DNA from: Ignavibacteriales bacterium
GTDB taxonomy: Bacteria; Bacteroidota; Ignavibacteria; Ignavibacteriales; Ignavibacteriaceae
Assembly (NCBI GenBank): GCA_016714125.1
Contig: JADJNX010000014.1
Location: 1 to 58,038, forward strand
Direction of reading: 5' to 3'
Length of the DNA: 58,038 bases
The translations under genes and the position numbers were made by a program. The notes below the pieces were generated by a model that had not been told where the DNA came from, did not search any database, and was given only the letters and a program-made list of their open reading frames with translations. Below, piece by piece: positions 17,827-26,273 of the stretch. Each line of letters starts with the position of its first letter. The stretch's first letter is position 1.

Positions 17827-19557
17827 ATGAAAGAAGTTCAGCATATAATCAACAAAAACAAGGAAGCAGCCGCTACACCCGATGGTATAGTGGTAATAGG
17901 AAAAGACTACACAGTTGTTGTATTTAATGAGGCTGCATCGAGAATCACAGGCTTTACTCAGAGAGATGTACTAAACAAAAAAGCGACCATCCTGTTCCAA
18001 AATTGCCCCGATGGCAATTTATATGTGGAAAATGTCTTCAAGAATCAAACTACATTTACCAACCTTTCGCTGAATCTGGAGACAAAAAAGTCGATTTGTA
18101 AAAGTGTTGTAGCTTCTTTTACGCCAATTATTGATAATGACAAAGTTCTTAGTGTTGTTTTTGTGTTTAGAGACGTTTATGAAATGATTAAGATGTCGGA
18201 AACTCTTGAGAAGAGGACGGTGGAACTGATTGAACAGAAAAACAAACTCGATGCAATATTTAACAGCAATATTGAAGGAACCTTTACTATCAATGATGAC
18301 TGGGAAATTACCTCATTTAATGCTTCGGCTCAGCGGATAACAGGATACTCAATCGAGGAGGCTGTTGGGCAAAAATGCTGGTCAGTTTTTAGCTCGGACA
18401 AATGTCAGAACGGCTGCCACATGGAGCTGACAATGAGCAAAGGGAAAGGAACGATTGGAAATGAACTTGAAATTTTAAGGAAAGATGGCAGACGGATTCC
18501 TATCAGGGTAAATTCGGCAACTCTACTCGACAACAAAAAGAGAAACATGGGGGCAGTTGAAACTTTTATTGATATATCTGAAATAAAAAACCTCGAAGGT
18601 CATCTCTCAGAAAAATATAATTTTGGCAACATTATCGGGAATAACTCAAATCTCCGTCAGGCGCTTTCCCTGCTTGAGAGTGTGTCTCAAAGCGACTCAA
18701 CGGTGGTTGTCACAGGCGAAAGTGGGACCGGCAAAGAACTTATGGCAAGGGCGATCCACCTTAACAGCAACAGGAAGTTTAAACCGTTTGTTACTGTGAA
18801 TTGTAGTGCATTTGTTGAAACTTTGATCGAAAGTGAACTCTTTGGTCATGAAGCCGGCTCTTTCACGGGAGCAATAAAGAGCAAACCGGGAAGATTTGAG
18901 ATCGCCGAAGATGGCACCCTCTTCCTCGATGAAATCGGTGACCTTTCACTTGCTGTGCAAACAAAACTTCTCAGAGTAATTGAATCACGTGAATTTGAAA
19001 GAGTTGGCAGCAATAAACAACTTACCCTGAGAGCGAGAATAATTGCAGCTACAAATAAAGACTTATTAAATGAAATAGCCGCAGGCAGGTTTAGAGAGGA
19101 CCTCTATTACCGGCTAAATGTTGTTAATATCCATCTCCCTCCCCTAAGAGACCGCATGGATGATTTGCCAAAACTAACCACCCATTTTATCGAGAGATTT
19201 AATGCTCACTTCAAAAAGAAGATTAAACAGTTTTCATCAAGTGCATTTGAAATTCTTAAAGAGTATGACTGGCCCGGAAATATAAGAGAACTTGAAAATG
19301 TCGTTGAACACAGCTTTGTGTTATGCCCCGGCGAAATCATCCAGGTCGAGCATCTGCCAACAAGAATCAGAGAGAGTCAACAAGACATTCAAACATTAAC
19401 TCACAAACCTGAAATGAAAAGTTTTGAAGATGCAGAAAAAGAGATTCTGATCAAGATTTTGCGTAATAATTCAGGAAGTCGATTAAAGACCGCACAAGAA
19501 CTCGGGATTAACACTTCCACTCTTTGGCGGAAAATGAAGAAATATGACATCACCTGA
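17827..19557 (+). CDS. Sigma-54-dependent activator with two PAS domains
   Basis: The 576 residues contain PAS1 (about 10-125, DGIVVIGKDYTVVVFNEAA), PAS2 (about 140-255) with a Cys set KCW, DKC, NGCHME, a sigma-54 interaction AAA+ domain (about 265-500) and a Fis-type helix-turn-helix at the end (LKTAQELGINTSTLWRKMKK). The AAA+ domain has Walker A GESGTGKELMARAIH, the sigma-54 contact loop GSFTGA (usual form GAFTGA) and Walker B GTLFLDEIGDL. Three cysteines in PAS2 suggest a bound Fe-S cluster or metal, as in other activators found beside radical SAM and NifX genes. It probably controls these neighbours through the ATTGCA palindromes. A GSFTGA loop is a known variant and does not imply loss of function. 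Confidence 0.9.
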   Translation: MKEVQHIINKNKEAAATPDGIVVIGKDYTVVVFNEAASRITGFTQRDVLNKKATILFQNCPDGNLYVENVFKNQTTFTNLSLNLETKKSICKSVVASFTPIIDNDKVLSVVFVFRDVYEMIKMSETLEKRTVELIEQKNKLDAIFNSNIEGTFTINDDWEITSFNASAQRITGYSIEEAVGQKCWSVFSSDKCQNGCHMELTMSKGKGTIGNELEILRKDGRRIPIRVNSATLLDNKKRNMGAVETFIDISEIKNLEGHLSEKYNFGNIIGNNSNLRQALSLLESVSQSDSTVVVTGESGTGKELMARAIHLNSNRKFKPFVTVNCSAFVETLIESELFGHEAGSFTGAIKSKPGRFEIAEDGTLFLDEIGDLSLAVQTKLLRVIESREFERVGSNKQLTLRARIIAATNKDLLNEIAAGRFREDLYYRLNVVNIHLPPLRDRMDDLPKLTTHFIERFNAHFKKKIKQFSSSAFEILKEYDWPGNIRELENVVEHSFVLCPGEIIQVEHLPTRIRESQQDIQTLTHKPEMKSFEDAEKEILIKILRNNSGSRLKTAQELGINTSTLWRKMKKYDIT

Positions 19558-19584
19558 CCAAAAATCAAAAAGAGAGAAATTAAA

Positions 19585-20058
19585 ATGAAACTTAATAAAT
19601 TCCTGAAAGTTCTTGTCTGCCTCGCTATTCCATTACTTGCGGGAAGCATTGCCGGACTTGTCACCTCCCCAAATATCAAGGAATGGTACCAATACTTAGA
19701 AAAACCGGTTTTTAGTCCACCAAACTGGTTATTTGGTCCCGTGTGGACTATACTCTACATCCTGATGGGTGTTGGGTTATTCCTGATACTCGAAACAGAA
19801 AAAAACAATCTGAGGGATAAGGCAGTGAAAGTTTTTGCCATTCAACTGGCATTTAACTTCGCGTGGAGTTTTATCTTTTTTGAATTCAGACTTATCGGTG
19901 TAGCATTTTTTGAGATATTACTGGTTTTGGCATCCGTAATATGGATGATAACCACATTTTATCCATTAAACAAAAAAGCCGCTCTCCTCCAGATCCCATA
20001 TTTTTTATGGGTGACATTTGCTTCGGCGCTTAATGGTGCTGTCTGGATTTTGAATTAA
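19585..20058 (+). CDS. tspO: TspO/MBR family membrane protein
   Basis: The 157-residue protein has five predicted membrane helices and the family landmarks WYQYLEKPVFSPPNWLFGPVW, TILYILMGVGLFLI, LAFNFAWSFIFFEFRLIG and FLWVTFASALNGAVWILN. TspO proteins bind porphyrins and cholesterol-like ligands and have been linked to tetrapyrrole handling and redox control. The gene begins 27 bases after the sigma-54 activator and may be read through from it. The length is typical. Confidence 0.9.
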   Translation: MKLNKFLKVLVCLAIPLLAGSIAGLVTSPNIKEWYQYLEKPVFSPPNWLFGPVWTILYILMGVGLFLILETEKNNLRDKAVKVFAIQLAFNFAWSFIFFEFRLIGVAFFEILLVLASVIWMITTFYPLNKKAALLQIPYFLWVTFASALNGAVWILN

Positions 20059-20144
20059 CTTTTTTGTTTATACAGGGTATTTAAGGCAAAACTTCTCACA
20101 ACAGATTTTTGCATTTTGCTCTGTGTAATTGATCAAAAATGATT

Positions 20145-20179
20145 ACCCGGGTTTCGAGTCACAATAAGGAAGCCCGGGT
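20145..20179. terminator. Hairpin between convergent genes
   Basis: ACCCGGG (20145-20151) pairs with CCCGGGT (20173-20179) across a 21-base loop, between the convergent tspO and secreted-protein genes. Neither side has a strong T run, so it may be a weak two-way terminator. Confidence 0.4.
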
Positions 20180-20209
20180 TATCTACAAAGCATATAGGAC
20201 GAATTTTGT

Positions 20210-21169
20210 TTACTTCACATTTTCACAGGGGATTTTGTATGGATCTCCGACTCCACTGAATTTCATTTTTTGAAAAACATTTGAGACATAATCCTGCTGA
20301 AAAGTTATAAACTGCCATACAGTACATGTTCCATCGGAATTTTTAACTGCTGCAGTTGCTCTGATATATCGATCAAGTATTATACCTGTTAGCTCATTGC
20401 GACGGATAGTCCAATCAGGATCAACGATGACCAGTTTCAGTACCTCACCTTTGATTCTCTCTTTATAGGTGTTGGAAGACTTTAATACCGTAATCATTTC
20501 TGCTTCGAGCGTCTTATCTGTCCTCTCTTCTTTGGGAAGTTCAGCTGCTTGTGTGGCGATGTTTCCCGCTCCTTCATTCAGTTTTTCAGACATACTCTCA
20601 TAAACACTAAAATCATTCCCTGAAATAACAAAAGAACCTTCTGCTGCCAGAGAATAATTAATGTTCACTTTCATAATTATTTTGTGTTCTCCCGGGGAGA
20701 GGATGGAAAGTGCCTTCGCAAATAGAACGGGACCATAATAGTTGGCGCCAAATTTTTTATATTCAATCTCTTTCCCGCCATAAGCTGTTGTTTTATCGGG
20801 ATTTGGTACTATATCCACCGGCAGGCGGTTGTGATTTAATAGCGAACCTGAAACCCACATCGAACTGAACTCCAGTTGCATTTCACTTGGCTGCTGGTAA
20901 TCATAAAGTGGTGGTTTAAGTTCGTAAAGAATAATTTCAACTTCAGCTTTTTTTACGGTTTTGGATTTTAAAAGGTCGATTATCGTTTTGGGGAAGGATG
21001 CAAATGCGTAAATGTGGTCTCCGGCTTCAAATTTTGTTTCCAAATTTGCCGGGCTGGATGGATCTATCATTTGTTTAGAAAAATTGATCTCTCCGATGTC
21101 TTGTGCGGTGATGTTTTGTTGTGAGGATAAAAAGAGGGCCACAAGCAAAATACAACCTAATAGTCTCAT
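20210..21169 (-). CDS. Secreted protein, unknown function
   Basis: A signal peptide (MRLLGCILLVALFLSSQQNITAQ) is followed by about 295 residues. I prefer the second Met as start. The mature protein alternates beta-rich parts (HIYAFASFPKTIIDLL, AEVEIILYELKPP) with a helical linker of charged residues (LNEGAGNIATQAAELPKEERTDKTLEAEM). It ends with a small basic domain that includes VIVDPDWTIRRNELTGIILDRYI, TCTVWQFITFQQDYVS and a final Cys. I recognise no family. It is encoded convergently to tspO. Confidence 0.7.
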   Translation of the reverse strand: MRLLGCILLVALFLSSQQNITAQDIGEINFSKQMIDPSSPANLETKFEAGDHIYAFASFPKTIIDLLKSKTVKKAEVEIILYELKPPLYDYQQPSEMQLEFSSMWVSGSLLNHNRLPVDIVPNPDKTTAYGGKEIEYKKFGANYYGPVLFAKALSILSPGEHKIIMKVNINYSLAAEGSFVISGNDFSVYESMSEKLNEGAGNIATQAAELPKEERTDKTLEAEMITVLKSSNTYKERIKGEVLKLVIVDPDWTIRRNELTGIILDRYIRATAAVKNSDGTCTVWQFITFQQDYVSNVFQKMKFSGVGDPYKIPCENVK

Positions 21170-21304
21170 AATCACTCCATGGATAAAGGATGTTTTTTTG
21201 ACACAGTAAACTTAGAAAATTATTTTGATTTTTGTGTGATAATTGTTGAAGAATATCATTTTAAAGGTTGATCATTTGCGAGGATTGTATGTTACAAACA
21301 TGTC

Positions 21305-21322
21305 ACTCCGACAAGTCGGAGT
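21305..21322. repeat. Short perfect inverted repeat
   Basis: ACTCCGAC and GTCGGAGT are separated by AA and followed by TTTT on the plus strand. It lies between the secreted-protein gene and the pckG terminator. It could be a small intergenic repeat or a terminator-like hairpin. Confidence 0.5.
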
Positions 21323-21361
21323 TTTAAAAAAATCCGTGGAACTATTCCCCCCCCAAAAAAA

Positions 21362-21393
21362 AAGCTGCCAATGGTAAATGCCACCGGCAGCTT
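21362..21393 (-). terminator. Rho-independent terminator of pckG
   Basis: AAGCTGCC (21362-21369) pairs with GGCAGCTT (21386-21393), with a short inner GGT/ACC pairing. On the minus strand nine T residues follow, then eight G. It lies 22 bases after the pckG stop. Confidence 0.85.
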
Positions 21394-21414
21394 AAAATAT
21401 TCAAAAAAAAGAGT

Positions 21415-23199
21415 TTACGACTTTTTATACATCGATTCAACTTTTTCCAGAACATCATACAATTCCTGTGGGACATGTCCCTCAAAAGAATTAAAATATT
21501 CCCGGATACTCGCCATTTCAACAAGTCCCTCTTCCATATCAACTTCAAAAAGTTTATTCATTCTTTCAGGTGAGATATCCAAACCTTCGGTATTACTGGT
21601 ACCGGGTTTTGGTAAAAATCCTTTAGGGGTTTCCACAGCGATATCAGCTCCGTCAAGACGATTGAAAATCCACTCAAGAACACGGATGTTTTCACCATAT
21701 CCGGGCCAAATGAACTTTCCATTTTCATCTTTCCTGAACCAGTTTACATAAAATATCTTTGGCAGTTTGGTCTGATCCGCTTTTTCTCCGGTTTCAATCC
21801 AGTGTTTAAAGTAATCACCCATATTGTAACCACAGAACGGAAGCATTGCAAACGGGTCTCTTCTTATTTGGCCAACGGCACCAACAGCGGCGGCGGTGGT
21901 TTCGGAGGAGACTGTTGAACCAAGGAATGTGCCATGATTCCAATCAAATGCTTCAGAAACAAGAGGAACAACTTTGGCTCTTCTTCCACCAAAAAGGATT
22001 GCCGAAATTGGAACACCTGCAGGATCTTCCCATTTGGGATCGATCACAGGACACTGTCCGGCGGGAGCAGTAAATCGTGAATTAGGATGTGAGGAAGGTT
22101 CAGTTGACTCCGGAGTCCAGGGACGATTTTTCCAATCGGTAAGGTGTGCCGGTTTTTTATCGGTCATCCCTTCCCACCAGATATCACCCTCAGGTGTCAA
22201 TGCCACATTTGTAAAAATTGAGTTTTTAGTAGCCGAAGCAAGTGCATTTGAATTTGTTTTTTCAGATGTTCCGGGGGCTACACCAAAAAATCCATACTCT
22301 GGATTCACAGCATAAAGCCTGCCATCCACTCCAAATTTCATCCAGGCAATATCGTCACCAACGGTTTCAACTTTCCATCCAGGAATTGATGGAGTTAACA
22401 TTGCAAGATTTGTTTTTCCACACGCACTTGGGAAAGCTGCGGCAACATATTTCTTTTCGCCTTTGGGATTTGTTATTCCCACAATCAACATATGCTCGGC
22501 GAGCCAACCTTCATCGCGTGCCATTACGGATGCAATCCTGAGAGCAAAACATTTTTTGCCAAGCAAAGCATTTCCACCATACCCGCTACCGAATGACCAA
22601 ATTGATCTTTCTTCAGGGAAATGACAGATATATTTTGTTGGGCTGCATGGCCAGGGAACATCTTTTTCACCGGGAGCAAGCGGCTTTCCAACAGAGTGGA
22701 GACATGGTACAAATTCACCATCACCAAGTTGATCGAGAACTTTTTGTCCCATTCTGGTCATGATTCTCATGTTGCAAACAACATAAGCAGAGTCGGTAAG
22801 CTCAACACCGATGTGAGCGATTTTTGAACCAAGTGGGCCCATACTGAACGGGATAACATACATTGTTCTCCCTTTCATCGAACCATCAAAAAGTCCGGTC
22901 AATTTAGTTTTCATTTCAGCGGGAGCCATCCAGTTATTGGTTGGTGCTGCGTCCTCTTTTTTCTCAGAACAAATAAAGGTTCTGTCTTCCACCCTCGCGA
23001 CATCGCTGGGATCTGACATACAGATATAGCTGTTGGGTCTTAAATCATCGTTTAGTCGTTTGAAGGTGCCGTTTTCTACGAGTTCAGCAGCTAAACGGTC
23101 ATATTCTTCTTCACTTCCATCACACCAATAAACATTATCCGGTTTACAGAGATTCGCCATCTCTTCTACCCAAGCCAACAACTTTTTGTTTGTGGTCAT
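21415..23199 (-). CDS. pckG: Phosphoenolpyruvate carboxykinase (GTP)
   Basis: The full-length 594-residue enzyme converts oxaloacetate and GTP to PEP, GDP and CO2. Diagnostic GTP-class motifs are AAFPSACGKTNLAML (kinase loop with the reactive Cys), KVETVGDDIAWMKFG (metal-binding DD), ILFGGRRAKVVPLV, FGSGYGGNALLGKKCFALRIAS and the C-terminal NWFRKDENGKFIWPGYGENIRVLEWIF. Many related bacteria use the ATP form (pckA), so the GTP type is a useful lineage marker. The gene stands alone with its own terminator and shares a divergent upstream region with mlaE. Confidence 0.97.
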   Translation of the reverse strand: MTTNKKLLAWVEEMANLCKPDNVYWCDGSEEEYDRLAAELVENGTFKRLNDDLRPNSYICMSDPSDVARVEDRTFICSEKKEDAAPTNNWMAPAEMKTKLTGLFDGSMKGRTMYVIPFSMGPLGSKIAHIGVELTDSAYVVCNMRIMTRMGQKVLDQLGDGEFVPCLHSVGKPLAPGEKDVPWPCSPTKYICHFPEERSIWSFGSGYGGNALLGKKCFALRIASVMARDEGWLAEHMLIVGITNPKGEKKYVAAAFPSACGKTNLAMLTPSIPGWKVETVGDDIAWMKFGVDGRLYAVNPEYGFFGVAPGTSEKTNSNALASATKNSIFTNVALTPEGDIWWEGMTDKKPAHLTDWKNRPWTPESTEPSSHPNSRFTAPAGQCPVIDPKWEDPAGVPISAILFGGRRAKVVPLVSEAFDWNHGTFLGSTVSSETTAAAVGAVGQIRRDPFAMLPFCGYNMGDYFKHWIETGEKADQTKLPKIFYVNWFRKDENGKFIWPGYGENIRVLEWIFNRLDGADIAVETPKGFLPKPGTSNTEGLDISPERMNKLFEVDMEEGLVEMASIREYFNSFEGHVPQELYDVLEKVESMYKKS

Positions 23200-23282
23200 A
23201 TAAATGCCTCGATTTGTTTTTTATTATATTGTTTATGCTTATTTTTGGGTGCATTAAACAACATTGTATCCTTTTGTATATC

Positions 23283-23304
23283 AAAAAAAGAGTACTCTTT
23301 TTTT
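23283..23304. promoter_or_regulatory. 22-bp perfect palindrome between divergent pckG and mlaE
   Basis: Seven A, then GAGTACTC, then seven T form an exact palindrome in the 196-base divergent region. Its position, 84 bases from the pckG start and 92 from mlaE, suits an operator. An attenuator-like hairpin is also possible. Confidence 0.4.
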
Positions 23305-23395
23305 ATTTCCCGTTTTTAAAAGTACAAATTTTAAGACATTTTTCAAACAATGAAACAATCATAATTGATAAACCAAATAGTTAACAGAAACCCTT

Positions 23396-24166
23396 GTGGC
23401 CTCACTACTAAATAAATTAATGAAAAAACCTGCGGATATTGTATCCGAGTTTGGTGAGATCTCCATTCTCTTCTACAAGATCATCTTGTCTTTAAAAAAA
23501 GTGATTAAAAACAGAAGGCAGGTACTCTTCCAGATGGAACATATCGGCGTGGGTTCCCTGCCGTTGGTTCTTATTATTGCAGTGTTCACAGGGGCTGTGG
23601 CAGCCTGGCAGGCTGCATATCAATTAAAGGGAATTGCACCACTTTCATTCCTGGGTGCCGCTACATCCAGAGCAATTATAACTGAATTGGGACCAGTTCT
23701 AACCGGAATAGTAATAGCCGGAAGAGTAGGTGCTTCAATCGCTGCCGAACTGGGAACTATGAAGGTGACTGAACAGATTGATGCCCTCGAGAGCATGGCG
23801 ATAAGTCCCATCAGGTTTCTGGCAATGCCGAGGTTCCTCGCAGCAGTTGTTATGCTTCCTATCCTGGCACTGTTTGCTTCATTTATTGCTGTTTTTGGCG
23901 CTTTTGTGGTCTCAAACTACTTTCTTGGAGTCTCTTCAGCCGTCTTTTTCCAATCGGTTAAACAATATTTTCTTCTCTATGATCTCTTTACTGGTCTGAT
24001 AAAAACAGTCTTTTTTGGTGGCGTAACTGCCCTGATAGGTGTCCACAATGGCCTTAGAACCTCCGGTGGAGCCGAAGGTGTGGGCAATTCCACCATCCGC
24101 TCTTTTGTACTCTCCGCTGCATCTATTTTAATCCTCGACTATGTCCTTTGGATGCTGCTGTTTTGA
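23396..24166 (+). CDS. mlaE: MlaE-family ABC transporter permease
   Basis: The 256-residue MlaE/YrbE permease is of usual length. It has the conserved EHIGVGSLPLVLIIAVFTGAV, the GAATSRAIITELGPVLTGIVIAGRVGASIAAELGTMKVTEQIDAL coupling region and the P-R-x-L-A segment (AMPRFLAAVVMLP). These permeases work with an MlaF ATPase and an MlaD lipid shuttle in transport between membranes. The start is GTG. No mlaF or mlaD follows: the next 2 kb are repeats and an IS element, so the partners must be elsewhere or were separated. Confidence 0.9.
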   Translation: MASLLNKLMKKPADIVSEFGEISILFYKIILSLKKVIKNRRQVLFQMEHIGVGSLPLVLIIAVFTGAVAAWQAAYQLKGIAPLSFLGAATSRAIITELGPVLTGIVIAGRVGASIAAELGTMKVTEQIDALESMAISPIRFLAMPRFLAAVVMLPILALFASFIAVFGAFVVSNYFLGVSSAVFFQSVKQYFLLYDLFTGLIKTVFFGGVTALIGVHNGLRTSGGAEGVGNSTIRSFVLSAASILILDYVLWMLLF

Positions 24167-24169
24167 TTC

Positions 24170-24284
24170 CTTAGGGGACGCATACCAAAGGCATCCCTTC
24201 GGGAGATACACGCAGATTAAACGGATTTACGCGGAGGGAGAGGGATAGTAACACGGATTCCGCGGATTTAACACAGATTATCAC
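24170..24284. repeat. Left part of an ACGGAT-type composite repeat, split by the IS element
   Basis: The stretch holds ACGCAGATTAAACGGATTT at 24210-24228 and further ACGGAT/GCGGAT copies up to 24284. It matches the left arm of the intact composite element at 33850-34112. Its continuation is found on the far side of the IS element, from 25900. Confidence 0.75.
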
Positions 24285-24766
24285 ATATAAAAGGTTGAAA
24301 GTCAAGAGATAAAATTCTCCTGCTCAACCTTTTTGCGAAAAAAGGTCTCCAAAAATTGCGAAGTTGTTCTACAGTTATCTTCGACTTTCCTATGTCCAGC
24401 TGGGTCGAACGCTTCATTTCTTTATCATCGGGTATGCCGGAACCATCCGCAAACTCTTACGGATCAGTTCGAAGCACCAAACACATATAATGAGTCCAGC
24501 CGGGAAACCTCCCGGGTTAGCCTTAACGTAGAAGGCCCTCAGAAATTAAACAGTGCCCGTTGGCTGTTCCATTCACAGTAAAAAGAGGGTTGGTGAAGTG
24601 TTTAATTCTTCACACCAGTAATCCGTGGGTTACAGCCCGGGGGCTCGAACTAAAAGAACAAGGACAAAAAATAAACAAAAACAGAGAGACGACAAACCTC
24701 CAATCACGGATGAGGGTTAAATAAGCCAAGAATCCGACGGGTTTGGTTCAGCGTCCCTCAACAAAA
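24285..24766 (-). ncRNA. Candidate bridge/seek RNA region of the IS element
   Basis: This GC-richer, hairpin-rich stretch has no gene and lies directly after the transposase stop. It contains GGTGAAG/CTTCACC and CCGGGAAACCTCCCGG-type stems. ATCACGGATG at 24703-24712 repeats the target sequence right of the insertion (25900-25909). TAATCCGTG at 24619-24627 is complementary, with one G-T wobble, to the left target CACAGATTA at 24272-24280. CACATATAA at 24482-24490 repeats the IS tip at 24282-24290. Read as a minus-strand RNA, two target guides come first and a donor guide after, the known order in bridge RNAs. I did not find the fourth guide. Confidence 0.55.
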
Positions 24767-25825
24767 TTAAAATCTTACAGATTTCGTAAACAATATAATA
24801 TCAAAAGGTGTATTATTTTTAAGCATTTGAAAGACAGCGACAGCAAGTTTGTGAGCGAGAATAGCTCTTGCAACAGGCGCTCCTTTTTTCTTTGTAAGTT
24901 TCTTATAATAAGCACTGATCTGTGGAGAGTGTCTAATCGCTAAGCAGGCACCTTGTGAGTATGCCCACTTTAAGAAAGTATTACCTGACTTCTGATTCCT
25001 GCCGTCCACTGTTTTACCGGAGGAACTTCTCTGAGTGTGAACGACTCTACAGTAGGAGGAGTAATTTTGTATCGATTTGAATCGTTTAATATCCTCAGTC
25101 TCACAGAGGATAGTCATTCCGAGAACGAATCCTATTCCGGGAATTGAGGTAACCAAATTTAACTGAGGAGACATATAAAGACGAGTGATTTCGAGGGAAG
25201 TTTTCTCCAATTTATCTATGGATGATTCCATGAAAAGTATGCCGTCGTGTAATTGCTGAAAGACGAGTTTGAGAGCCGGATCAGTAGTAGAACGAATATA
25301 TTCTTCTCTGAGAGATGAATTATGAGCCGGGTTGAGTGCAATAGCGGGAGACCAGCCAAAGTGTTGAAGAAGTTTTATGTAGAACCTGGTGTAGAGAGAA
25401 CCTCTATGTCTGGCAGCTTTAAGTCTTTCTCTTAATAATTCCCTAAGTCCCCTGAGTTGAGGAGGAAAAGCGTAAGCGAAGGGGAAGGTACCATTTCTCA
25501 TCAATTGAGCAATGTGATAGGAGTCGAGCTTGTCATCTTTCTTCTTATGAACACCGACTCTCATGTAGAGTGCATGTCCAAGACAGAATTGTACGTTATC
25601 ATTCTGACAGGCATCTTGAAGCCAGTAGTAGTTAAAAGTTGATTCAACACCGACTACGACATCTGGATAGAATGGGCTGATCTCTTGATGGAGGTCGAGA
25701 TAGGTAGCTTGAATTTTTTTGTGAACATAAATTTTGTTCATATTATCAACAAGGCAGATAAACATATTATCTTTGTGAAGGTCAATTCCGCAAAAATATT
25801 TTGCGTTGATTGTTTGACTATACAT
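24767..25825 (-). CDS. IS110-family transposase (DEDD recombinase)
   Basis: The 352-residue protein has an N-terminal RuvC-like DEDD domain: FCGIDLHKDNMFICLVD (first Asp, residue 15), VVVGVESTFNYYWLQ (Glu) and KKDDKLDSYHIAQLMR (two Asp). A C-terminal Transposase_20 domain follows (LNLVTSIPGIGFVLGMTILCE) with VHTQRSSSGKTVDG, likely holding the nucleophilic Ser, and GNTFLKWAYSQGACLA. This class inserts without terminal duplication under RNA guidance. The gene is intact. An inverted repeat GGTTCTCCA/TGGAGAACC spans its ribosome site region (about 25830-25890) and could limit translation. Confidence 0.92.
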   Translation of the reverse strand: MYSQTINAKYFCGIDLHKDNMFICLVDNMNKIYVHKKIQATYLDLHQEISPFYPDVVVGVESTFNYYWLQDACQNDNVQFCLGHALYMRVGVHKKKDDKLDSYHIAQLMRNGTFPFAYAFPPQLRGLRELLRERLKAARHRGSLYTRFYIKLLQHFGWSPAIALNPAHNSSLREEYIRSTTDPALKLVFQQLHDGILFMESSIDKLEKTSLEITRLYMSPQLNLVTSIPGIGFVLGMTILCETEDIKRFKSIQNYSSYCRVVHTQRSSSGKTVDGRNQKSGNTFLKWAYSQGACLAIRHSPQISAYYKKLTKKKGAPVARAILAHKLAVAVFQMLKNNTPFDIILFTKSVRF

Positions 25826-25899
25826 TTTGGGTTCTCCATTTCTTGTTAGTTTACAGTGGTATGGAAACTTACAAAATTTTGGAGAACCTTGTTGTTAAT

Positions 25900-26155
25900 A
25901 TCACGGATGGAGAATTTTTATATACCCCGTCTGCGGGGTTTGATATTCGTAGTGTCCCGATTGCCCCATGCAACATGAATAGGTAAGAGTTGATAGCTAA
26001 TTGTCAACGCCTAACCTCCCCTTATCCTCGGAGAGGGTTTGATATTCGTAGCTCAATTCCCCCCACAGCCCCATACCCCGTTTGCGGGGTTTGATATGCG
26101 TAGCTCAATTCCCCCCACAACACTACTTACTCCGTAGGAGTTACATATTCGCAAC
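25900..26155. repeat. Right part of the split composite repeat, with four hairpin-ATATTCGTAG units
   Basis: Four units occur at 25924-25952, 26023-26052, 26074-26104 and 26129-26154. Each is a short hairpin (ACCCCGTCTGCGGGGT, CCTCGGAGAGG, ACCCCGTTTGCGGGGT, ACTCCGTAGGAGT) followed by TTTGATATTCGTAGC or a close variant. Stems differ while the tail is conserved. The sequence GTCCCGATTGCC after the first unit recurs near other copies at 27114 and 44926. No gene is seen in 25905-26273 before the antitoxin start. Confidence 0.8.
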
Positions 26156-26273
26156 AAATTTCTTGATTCTTCTAGATTTCTAGAAACTTTCTTGACATTA
26201 TCCCAATAAATGTTTATATTGCACATGTTATTTGTAGAATAACAGAACTTTGCCCAAAGATGTGAGAAACAAA

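Larger units (their letters stand above)
24285..25904 (-). mobile_element. IS110-family (IS1111-like) insertion sequence, about 1.62 kb
   Basis: The ends were placed by comparison with the intact composite repeat at 33870-33990. Joining 24280 to 25901 recreates a continuous copy: AGATTATCACGGATGGAG here against GGATTTTCGCGGATGTGG at 33935. The pentamer ATCAC is present at both junctions (24280-24284 and 25900-25904), so the exact cut lies within it. The element carries one transposase gene, about 80 bases upstream of it and 482 noncoding bases downstream. AAGGTT occurs near both tips in inverted orientation, as subterminal repeats. A long noncoding 3' side is the IS1111-group arrangement. Confidence 0.75.

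Noticed and set aside
23190..23384. Plus-strand frame between pckG and mlaE
   Set aside because: It is a low-complexity Phe/Ile/Leu-rich frame produced by T-rich promoter sequence and overlaps the pckG start.
24167..24766. Small protein genes in the IS noncoding end
   Set aside because: The available frames are short, lack a family match, and overlap structured sequence; an RNA explanation fits better.
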